Origin: Ficedula albicollis
Taxonomy: Eukaryota; Chordata; Aves; Passeriformes; Muscicapidae
Length of the DNA stretch: 64,000 nucleotides
Assembly (NCBI RefSeq): GCF_000247815.1
Contig: NC_021673.1
Location: forward strand, 110,972,766 to 111,036,765
Reading direction: 5' to 3'
Part shown: positions 55,049 through 64,000 of the stretch, in pieces
How the letters are laid out: each line of letters starts with the position of its first letter
Position numbering within the stretch: position 1 is the stretch's first letter
Notes under the pieces: model-generated
The model's database searches: none
Seen by the model: only the letters and a program-made list of their open reading frames with translations
What the model was told of the DNA's origin: nothing
Program-made: the position numbers and the translations under genes

Positions 55049-55093
55049 GATCATTGAGTCCAGCCATAAACCTAACACAAAATCCTCCAGTTG
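55015..55093 (-). mobile_element. CR1 LINE 3'-end fragment
   Basis: Reverse complement of a CR1 3' tip: 'aatcatagaattgtttaggt', 'tggaaacgacttcagatcat', 'tgagtccagccataaaccta'. The first 30 or so bases also appear at 54916-54947 because of the overlapping tandem duplication. Confidence 0.75.
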
Positions 55094-56499
55094 GCATTTA
55101 GGTTTGACTATGTTTTCCCTTCAGGAACATCTGCTCAAGGAGACATCATGAAATGCAGGTATAGGGCAAGTTCTGCTTCTGGGGCTTGTACAGGTTTGCT
55201 CGGGTGAGGGTGATTTATGAACTCTTGAATATTGTTGTTCCTACTTTAGGAATTGGTTTTGGCAGAATACCTATAGTGACCTATCTACTCACGCATGCAT
55301 TTCACTGTCCCACCTCCTTAGGACATGTATTAAGCATCATTTCTAAGGTGCATTAAAAAAAGGCTACTTCTTTCCCTCACCATAATAATCTGCAAATTGA
55401 AGAAAGATGTATGAAGCCAAGCAAAATAAGGCTACCCATATGCCTACCTTCATGCATAGCCTTATCTAAGAAAAGTAAGCCTGAATATTTCTGCGGTCTT
55501 TCCACTGCCAGTCACTGAGGAAAACAGTGTCTCATAACACTGTATATAAAATTCAGATGTCTGAAGAAATGGAAGGGGACACATGCAAGTCATTCCTCAC
55601 AGAGTCTGTCAGCTCCAGTCTGCCTGCCTGTACTCATTCTGATTGTAAAATGAGGTATCTCTAGTGTGGTCTCCTGTTTATCCAAGCTGCATTTTCTAGA
55701 GAGGGTGTCCTGTGAGCTGTGGATTCCGGGAAAGAAGCAGATCATATACTTGCCTATTGTGCAGTCTACATGCAGGAGCATAGAGTGGTTGTACACCTTT
55801 GCTAGCACTCACCCTACTCATAGGTAGGGTGGAATAATTTCTAGGTGCCCTGCAAGTGTTTGCAAGTGTGGCTTCTTCAGTGTTCTGTCTTTTTAATTCA
55901 GACTTAACAGTTGCCTATCGGTCATAATATTATTGATATATTTTTTTAGGTGAGACTGAGGCCAAAGAACCCTGCAAAATCCAAACTTCCAACCCACCAT
56001 ATAGTTCTTTGCATAGCGGGAAGAATGAATGTCACACTGGAATATGAATGTCAATACAAAGCTTTTATGCATGTAAAATGCAAAAGTAGAGTGTTTTTAC
56101 TGGCAGATGTATTTCTACTCCAAATGAAAAATGTACACATATTTAAGGTTCAATAGTATGGAATCATATTTTTAGCAAAAGCAAAGAGTTTAGTTTACTG
56201 ATTTCCATATAGAATATATGCAGTCTATTTTGAAACTGAGATTAGGCACAGTTTACCTTTTGCTGACAGCCACTGTTTCCCCATGAGCTAGAATAGACAG
56301 GAATGCCATTCCTATGCTAATTGGACAGGAAGACTCATTTCCACAGCAGTATGCAATGAAATATTTGTATCTTATATTTTACTATGTGCTTTTCTCTAAT
56401 TACTAAACGGTACATCCAGTTATGCTTATAAATGCATCTATTAGTCCTGATACCATATACATGTGATGTAGACTAGGAAAAATATACAATAATCTGAAA
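55094..56499. other. Unique noncoding stretch
   Basis: No gene or transposon is recognised. Open frames are below about 75 codons without recognisable domains. Confidence 0.55.
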
Positions 56500-56884
56500 A
56501 AAATAAAAAACCTTAATGTAAATCTGTCACTATCTCAAAAAGGTTGATGAGGCATTTCTGTAGTTTGCTGATGCTTTATGTATTTACCAATAGGAATCAG
56601 CAAGGTGCCCAGAAAATGATTCTTACTTGACAGGTTTTTCTTTCTTTTTTTCTCCCAGTCCTTATTTTTTTTTTTTTTAATAGCAAATGTAAAAATAAAA
56701 AATGTTAATGTAAATCTGTCACTATCTCAAAAAGGTTGATGAGGCATTTCTGTAGTTTGCTGATGCTTTATGTATTTACCAATAGGAATCAGCAAGGTGC
56801 CCAGAAAATGATTCTTACTTGACAGGTTTTTCTTTCTTCTTTTCTCCCAGTCCTTATTTTTTTTTTTTTTAACAGCAAATGTAA
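56500..56884. repeat. 192-bp tandem duplication
   Basis: 'ttaatgtaaatctgtcacta' occurs at 56513 and 56705. The copies differ at a few bases ('ctttctttttttctccc' / 'ctttcttcttttctccc', 'taaTagc' / 'taaCagc') and around their A- and T-rich ends. Confidence 0.95.
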
Positions 56885-57339
56885 ATTCAGAGGTTGGTAG
56901 TGAAAAATAATCAGATTGGACCAATTATTAGGAAAATGATGAAGGCACTAAAACATATTCAGCAAAATCTAATGAGATGTTGGCACCTTGTAACCTTGTT
57001 GGCACCAGAATCTATAGCAAACAAACGAAATCTGAAAAAATGAGAGAGGAAGATGCATTACTGTGTCCTGAAGATATCTTACTGATCTGATCTATAGTAT
57101 ATGTGACCACATGCATAATAAATGACTTCACAAGAACAAGGTAGGACAGTGCCATTTGAGCTATGCCCTTGCATCTCAGTCAAAGATACAGACGCAGCCA
57201 TTAGCTTTATAATGCTTCTACTTATTCTCCACACAGAAATGTTCCAGCTCTGTTTCCTGAAGTTTATTATAAAAGAGAAACACTGAGAGGATGCACGAAA
57301 GAAAAGAGACCAGTCCCATCTTACTATATGGCTATTTTC

Positions 57340-57381
57340 CTTTTTTTTTTTTTTTGGTTTTCCTTTTTTTTTTTTTTTTTT
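57340..57381. repeat. Interrupted poly-T tract
   Basis: Two T runs separated by 'ggttttcc'. Simple sequence with no sign of an attached retroelement. Confidence 0.85.
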
Positions 57382-57915
57382 ACCATAAAAGCTATAGAAT
57401 ACACAGATAATAAAAAATAATATAAATCAGGTAGCTGACTCAGAGATCTCAGAAGCAAGGAAACTTCATTGACTAAAGAAAATCAAGCCCTTTATGAGTG
57501 TTAAATACCCAAAAGGATGATTCCAGTGTCACACATTTATTTTTATGTTTAGTAAATGTAAACTGATCAAGTACTGATGTAACAGATGAATTAATATCTG
57601 TAGCTCCCCAACTATTGCAAGCTAATTTGCACTTTTCTTAAATGAAGCCTTTACAGACTTGTGGCTTTGAGTAGCTGGTACAATTGAGGTGTGTGTCCAG
57701 CAGGTCTCTGGCAGGAGATGCTGTAAAGACAATCAACTAGAAAAAAAATAAAATTGTTCCACCTTTCCCTTTGAGCTTCTCATCTCGCTCACTCAGGTTT
57801 GGTTCCAAAGTGTGCTGGTTGGTTCACAAAAGCACCAGTCTGTGGGGTGCTGTAAAACCAGAGCAGAACTAGATGCCATTAATCTTCTTCCTGATGCATG
57901 ATAGCACAGTGTCAG

Positions 57916-58139
57916 TGTTATGGTTCATTATTGAGAGATACCTCTGTCCGAATAAAGGTGCAATTAAGCCCAAAGTCAATAATATGTATTTTATGTAACA
58001 GTACATCTGAGGTAGAAATAAATAAAAAAGCTGGGGATGGTGGAGGAGAGGAGAGAGAGGGAGGGGCAAGGAGGGAGGAGAAGGAGGGAAGGGGAAAGAG
58101 AGGGACTGAGAGGAGAGAGCGAGGGAGAGGGAGAGAGAG

Positions 58140-58216
<77 letters not shown>

Positions 58217-58655
58217 TGTCCATTGGGTTTTCTTGACCCTGCTCTTTTCAGTGGTGAGGATCCAGAAGGCATTCTTCTTTTCAGTATTCATATATTTTAG
58301 CAACTGAAGGAAGGCTCTTTGGCTGCACGGTTCTTTTATTCTAGTGGTTAAATTACTCCCTTGCTTCTAATGTTAATTAGTCATATGCTCATTCTTTCTC
58401 TTTTGAGTCACCGGCTTTCTTGAGTTGGTGGGTTGTCATCTGGTTGTGATCTCCCCCTGCTGGAATTACCTTTTACCCACTTCAAGCTTATTTCAGCACA
58501 GCTACTGAGTAGGCTTTTTGTGTGGCCCACCATTCTTTATGTCCACTATCAGTGATACGCTCCTCTCCCCAACTATTTTAACCTCCCCCAAGATCTCAGA
58601 CAAGAGTAACACTTTTAGGTTATCTCAAGTTCCAGCTGTGGTTGCTTAACTCGCA
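57916..58655 (-). mobile_element. Candidate solo LTR carrying a GGGACA array
   Basis: Read on the minus strand, the 740-bp segment starts TGCGAGTTAAGC (58655) and ends 'GAACCATAACA' (57916), giving TG...CA borders. It has a TATA-like 'gaataaaagaaccgtgcagc' (about 58345-58326), then a (GTCCCT)n tract and an AATAAA-like region near the end, in the order expected for U3-R-U5. The flanks are gtcag on the left (57911-57915) and gtcaa on the right (58656-58660), a 5-bp target-site duplication with one change. I chose these borders partly because they give that duplication, so they are uncertain. Open frames of Ser-Leu or Gly-Thr repeats in it are by-products. Confidence 0.5.
58044..58215. repeat. 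Purine-rich tract ending in (GGGACA)12
   Basis: From 58044 the + strand is almost pure A and G (GAGAGG/GGGA motifs). From 58141 to 58215 it is perfect GGGACA, about 12.5 units. Every four units meet the G3-N3-G3 rule for a G-quadruplex on the + strand. Confidence 0.92.
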
Positions 58656-58897
58656 GTCAAAATTCCAGGCATTCCTGAAGGCATATTTAGGAGGGGCTTG
58701 GTGGTCACAGATGCCATCTGTCCCATAACTTGGGGTGATCTTTGTCTGACTAATGATATGCATTCAAGAAGTTGCTTCTTTATACGGTTTGCCAGAGTGG
58801 GATTTTTTGTGTGGATGCATTACCCAGGATGTGACATCCAGATTATGCTATGGTTGGTATTGCCTTGCCTGGTGGTGGGATTGTTTTTTGGAGGGGT

Positions 58898-59261
<364 letters not shown>

Positions 59262-62200
59262 CTTTGTGTATTTGTTTGTGGTATTTTCTTTGTTTATTTT
59301 TCCTTGTGTTTTTTCACCTGTGCTCTGATAAAAAGACTACCCAGAACTAATACAGTGAGATTTCACCCCAGAATTGAATCTCAATATTTTTCTGGAATAT
59401 GCAATTTAAAATTCCAAATTGTACACAAGAAAAATTAAAAACAAGAATGCTTCAGTGCTCCTCTTCCCATTTCAATATATTTTATAGAAGATCCAGTACT
59501 GAATGGAGGCCGTCTGAAAAACAGGATGTACCTCATTCACCATTAATTTCCAGCTGTTGCAGTTAGACCTCTACAAATCTCAGACATACCTCATGAACAA
59601 AAATATACCTTCTAAGATCATGTTCTGATCTTGTTAAATATACTGATTTTTATCCTGTATATTTTCAAAAGGAAAGCCTCTCATCTTGCTAAGTGGACTC
59701 ACCCTTGTAGAAGCATCTTCAAATGGAAAACAATTAATAAATCACAGGGCTGAAAAATTAATTACATGGAAATTTAGACAGGTATGAAACTCAGTGAGGA
59801 GGGAATTTACAACGTAGTGAGGAGGGAACTTACAACGCATGGTGCTGGGCGCAGAAAGACATAGCTTATTCCTTGTTAGGTTTTTGATAACAGAGGGCAA
59901 AAACATGGAAGACAACTGTTTCTAACGAAGTTATTGAATTTTTCAGAAGCACATGTAAAACTGGGTATTTTTAAAATGGTAAATTCCCAATTCAAGGCAT
60001 AAGTGGTTGTTACAGTTGCAATCAATGCTGAATAATTCTGCCACAAAGGAAAGACAACAGACTGGGTTTCTCTGAGTATTTCTAGGTCTAATTTGCCTAA
60101 GAAGTCATCACCTCTGTAGGCAGCAGCTGGAAGAGGAATTTGAGAACAACTGAGTAAGCATCTGTGTCTGACACTGTAAATCAAGACATGTCCCTTCCAG
60201 ACCACATTTCAAACAGGAACCTTCTCAATATCCTGTTTTTCCTTTCACCACTGGCTTGTCGCACCTGGACTCTACTGACCTGTGATCACACAGCATTTTG
60301 CTGTGTTTTTATGCAAGTGCAAATGACCACATTAAACCACAGCCACGTTATTTCATGGAAAGGACTGATGCTTCACAGCTTCTTGTCCCTTGAGAATTCA
60401 AAGCTATCCATGGAAGAAAGTACATAATAAAAGACTTCATTTTTCTTGATGAAAAATGAAATTACCTGCCTGGTCTATTAGATCAACACCATGCATTTTT
60501 TCAGAGTTTGGGTGATGTATCCTATTATTCATCTTTTTGATGCCTTCTTCTCATATTTTCATATCAACTCCAAACTTGTATATATTCCCTCCTACCTTTT
60601 TTTTCTCTAAAGATTGTAATAATTTCTGGGACAAGTGTCCATGTTAAATTCATATGCCTTTTACTATATCCTGCAATCACGTACAGTATGGGTCACTCAA
60701 GGTGAGTAAGCAAATAGAATTTGCCATGAAGTTGTTTACATATGTATGTATACAAATGACAAATGCAGAATGCAATGTCAAAAAGCAAGGAAATGCAATC
60801 AAGAATTTTTATGGTGACATTACCAGTCAAGTGGAAAAATGCCTCTGTAAAACAATGGAGTGACCCTGAATCTGTCAGTTAAAAACAATTTCCAGTATGA
60901 TTACCACTAATATTACATGTAGGAAAGTAGTATCTATACAAGCAACAATTTATTTTAGAGTAGCTATTTCTTGGTATTGAAAAGAAAAATATTTCCCTCT
61001 TGCTTTGCCTTTCTCCTTGAAAGTGCTTTCTTGTTATGAGGAAGTGCAATGTGAATTGGAATAGATACAAGCACTGGGTCTGAATTAAATTATTTCTTGA
61101 TTTTCCTTTTAGGGCATGACCTGTAATCCCATAATGTTGTGCATGCCTATAAGTTTAAGTTTTTAACCAGAGGAACTCTGATATTTGTTTTAGATTCCTG
61201 GTGCTCTTTGATCATTTTGTTATGCACTTTGTATTGTTGAGTACCCCACTGTGGTACCACCTGCATCCCTAAATTTTGTTGCAATGAAAAAAGAGTATTT
61301 GGAAAAAAAAAAAACCAAACAAAAATGGTTCAACAAACTCCAAAGCAAGTAAGTCACTAGTGGTCCTGTTTCCCTCTTTCCCTTTTGGGGCGCACATACA
61401 CACATCTGCACACAGCCAAGCCACTGGGGGCTCAGCACTGCTCACCCCAAAAGCATGCAAAATGGACAGAGCAGCACTTTCTGCAAGGACAGAGCTGCAA
61501 AGGGAGCTCTGGTTCCCAACAGGATTGGGACCAAATGCACGAGGTTCACCCAGGAGACACAGTCTGTCCAGAATGGTTACTAAGAACGTGTTTCTGTTGC
61601 ACAAGGCAGTGTAGCAGTCGAAAAAAGCTGAAGGGCAGTTTCCTACTTCTAATCTAACTGCAGCAATTTGGAGCTTAAAATGGTCTAATTTATCTTGTTT
61701 TTAATAACCACAGAAAATTTTCCAGCTAAAAGAAGCATAAAGGAGCTTGAAGAACAGCCCCATTCTTCTCAGCTAACTGTTTAGGGAATATTGCAGGGTC
61801 AGCTCCTGCGGTCACAGTTATTTGGCATATACTAGCCTGAATAAAAAAAAGAAAAAAACACTAGCTGTGATATCTACACTTGGAATGCACAGTCTTTCAC
61901 AACAAAAGTCAAATAATAAAGCCCCATAACAAAACAAAATCCCCATTCCAACTAAAAACAAGAAAAGAAAGTTTTAATGTTACACTGATCACTCAAGGAA
62001 ACACTTGAAAGAATTTATGATACATTACAAATATTTTCTTTTTAATTTCGAAAAGAACTAACTTTCTGATTTTTCATTATGCCAAGACAGATTTTTTTTT
62101 CTAAATTCACATTCTATTTTTTTTCTTAGAAATCTTAATATTAATATATTTTCTAGAGAAGATAATATTTGTCTGAGGGTAGTTTCTCGTGAATTGCAGG

Positions 62201-62622
62201 TCTTGTGCATGTTAAACAATAAAAAGGTGCTCTGGATAAATTTATCCTTTTTAAACATTAAGTATTTTTGTCTAAATAAATATTCCCAGAAGTAAATAAC
62301 AGTGAACCACAGCATATTTGAAAAATACAGTCATGCTTTCTTTCTCCTAATCTGTCTGCCGGTGCTTTGGTGCATGCTGCCAGTGTACTGTGCACAAACA
62401 CTTGGTGAGAAAAAAATTTTTATCAATAAAGTCACCTGACATCATGGTCTAAACTGACTGGATTCTGGTTTTTGAGGTTAGAGGTTTTGAATGGCATGTG
62501 CAATAGAATTCAGGAATATCAAAAATTTAAATCTTCAGGAACATTCCGCCAATTTTCTAAGAATACAAGTAAAAGTAGTTGAAACCCTTATTAGCATTGA
62601 TGGGATATTCAAGTATATATGT
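59262..62622. other. Unique noncoding stretch
   Basis: No gene or transposon is recognised. Contents include a 23-bp tandem duplication (59793-59838) and a GC-richer patch at 61375-61610 with overlapping open frames on both strands (84-111 codons) and no recognisable domain. I cannot say whether that patch is an old repeat or an untranslated exon. Confidence 0.5.
59793..59838. repeat. 23-bp tandem duplication
   Basis: 'agtgaggagggaatttacaa' at 59793 recurs at 59816 with one change (gaaTtt / gaaCtt). Confidence 0.88.
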
Positions 62623-62790
62623 ATAGAGCCAAATTCATTTATACCTTTGGCCCTCAGCTAGATTTCTGTTTCCTAAATCTTGACTATCATATTCTGCCCA
62701 TGACTCATAGAGCCAAATTCATTTATACCTTCGGCCCTCAGCTAGATTTCTGTTTCCTAAATCTTGACTATCATATTCTGCCCATGACTC
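62623..62790. repeat. 84-bp tandem duplication
   Basis: 'atagagccaaattcatttat' occurs at 62623 and 62707, with one difference (cctTtgg against cctTcgg). Because 84 is a multiple of three, an open frame at 62619-62807 shows two identical 28-residue repeats; this reflects the duplication and not a repeat protein. Confidence 0.95.
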
Positions 62791-63500
62791 TTACTCATGT
62801 GATTTAAAATTCATGAATTTGCAGGAGCATAATGGCTTTCAAGTGCAGGACAAATCCACATCTACTGGAAACTTCCATATGACCACTGACACAGAACTTC
62901 ATCTGTTTATTCCTTTCTATGCAAACTACTCACATTTCACTAGCATATGGCTATCTACTACATTTTAGAAGATACTGAATGATGACATTTGGCACCTTTC
63001 CTACACAGCGTATTTAGGTAATGTAATTTAATTGCTCTATCACTGATTGTTTAAAAACAAAGTGTTTTGTTGAAATTTAAAGTAGTTTAGCTTTAATTTT
63101 CAGATGCTTCCAGCAAAGGCTTTCTCTATGAGATCATAGGCTTCCATTTTAAGTGTTTTTATTGTTATGAAGAACATACAGTATGCATACAATGTTAGTA
63201 ATGTGCTCATACTGTGTTAGTAATGTGTTTCTTATTGTAAGAGAAAGATCATCTTGTCACTCAGAGGTATTTCTTTGTCCAGTTTCTGCATCACTTTTTG
63301 CTGCTCATCTAAGCTTTTTTTTTTCAAACCACAGGCAGCAAAGTCAAATAAACCCTTCTAGTATCAGTCTTGACAATGTCACACATTGAGATATACCTCT
63401 ATACTGGGAAATGATACTCTATTAAAATCCAATGATTTTCTATGAAGCCTTTTGCCACTTATTATGCAAATGAAAAGGAATTCAACCTGTAATAAATAGA
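62791..63500. other. Unique AT-rich noncoding stretch
   Basis: No gene or transposon is recognised. An octamer in the ATGCAAAT orientation lies at 63464-63471, next to AT-rich sequence; taken alone it is weak evidence for regulation. Confidence 0.5.
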
Positions 63501-63614
63501 GAGTTTGATTGTTGTTGTAAGTGGAATTAATTATATGAGGTAATATTTGGCCTAGAGGAGTTTGATTGTTGCTGTAAGTGAAATTAATTATATGAGGTAA
63601 TATTTGGCCTAGAA
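63501..63614. repeat. 57-bp tandem duplication
   Basis: 'gagtttgattgttg' occurs at 63501 and 63558. The copies abut and differ at two bases (gttgTtgt / gttgCtgt; aagtgGaatt / aagtgAaatt). Confidence 0.94.
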
Positions 63615-64000
63615 AAGAGAACTTAGTTTGTGTCTCCAGGACTAATAAATATTGTCCTGCTAATCTGTGATGTGCGTAGATAACACACTAATGTTGTTGT
63701 GACATTAGGGGTTTTGATACTTGTCTAATTAACTTACAAAATTATGACAATCATGGTAGTGTTGTCAGTGCTGATGTAATGTGAGTGCTTAGGTTACCCC
63801 CAAAATCAGGGAAGGTACGTGACCATGGGTTTTGTATAAATACATTAACAAATTATTTAAAAGACAGCATTTTGAGAAGCGTCTCTCTGGAGCTTTTTTC
63901 CTAAGACAAGATCTATTATATCTGTCACTTATGTTTCTGCCAAACCATGAACATGTGAAAGAAATTACTGCTAGGTTTTATTCTAATGAAAGAACTTCTC
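63615..64000. other. Unique AT-rich noncoding stretch to window end
   Basis: No gene, transposon or repeat is recognised. Confidence 0.55.

Noticed and set aside
57869..58303. Ser-Leu and Pro-Val repeat frames
   Set aside because: They are readings of the GGGACA and purine-rich tracts in a candidate LTR.
62619..62807. Frame with two identical 28-residue repeats as a repeat protein
   Set aside because: The 84-bp duplication happens to be a multiple of three; the frame is short and has no support.

Overview
This window looks like a gene-poor, AT-rich stretch of a bird chromosome, probably a songbird. The evidence is the set of transposable elements. There are at least eight pieces of CR1 LINE, several with the typical avian 3' end (a 'cacagaatcatagaatggtt...ttggaagggacctt'-type sequence). 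There are also solo LTRs of endogenous retroviruses of the kinds common in passerine genomes. The family assignments are from memory and were not searched. I found no protein-coding gene, exon, tRNA, rRNA or known ncRNA that I can support. Every longer open frame is a shadow of a simple repeat, a poly-G block, an LTR or a decayed CR1 reverse transcriptase.

Layout: a perfect TATATC hexanucleotide array (29-917); unique sequence with a small CR1 tail (5295); an LTR on the minus strand (6127-7319); unique sequence with conserved-element character (about 10.6-11.5 kb); a cluster of nested duplications (11878-13490), one with an 18-base Illumina adapter at its junction; unique sequence with a 77-base and a 512-base tandem duplication (17.8 and 22.0-23.1 kb); a long decayed CR1 copy on the minus strand (25291-27815) interrupted by 466 G; a 685-G block (31.4-32.0 kb); CR1 and LTR pieces (33.0-36.6 kb), including a solo LTR with an intact 5-bp target-site duplication (34751-35275); more short duplications and a CR1 piece (37.6-40.1 kb); a 930-G block (41.7-42.6 kb); unique sequence; an LTR (46773-47495); unique sequence with a candidate regulatory element (50.4-50.8 kb); further duplications (51.3, 53.6, 54.9 and 56.5 kb); a candidate LTR with a GGGACA array (57916-58655); a 363-G block (58.9-59.3 kb); and unique sequence to the end with three more short duplications.

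The dominant unexplained structure is technical rather than biological. Nearly twenty two-copy direct tandem duplications (unit 21-512 bp, copies about 95-100% identical, usually abutting directly) and four uninterrupted G blocks (2,444 G in total, all on the + strand) sit in otherwise ordinary sequence. One junction carries sequencing adapter. At 11878-12520 two versions of one locus, with and without a 71-bp segment, are laid end to end. The simplest reading is unmerged overlapping contig ends or both alleles of a heterozygous bird kept in tandem, plus gap filling with no-signal G reads. I found no evidence of a new biological system. The most biologically interesting leads are candidate conserved noncoding elements, a possible G-quadruplex array in an LTR, and the hexanucleotide array.
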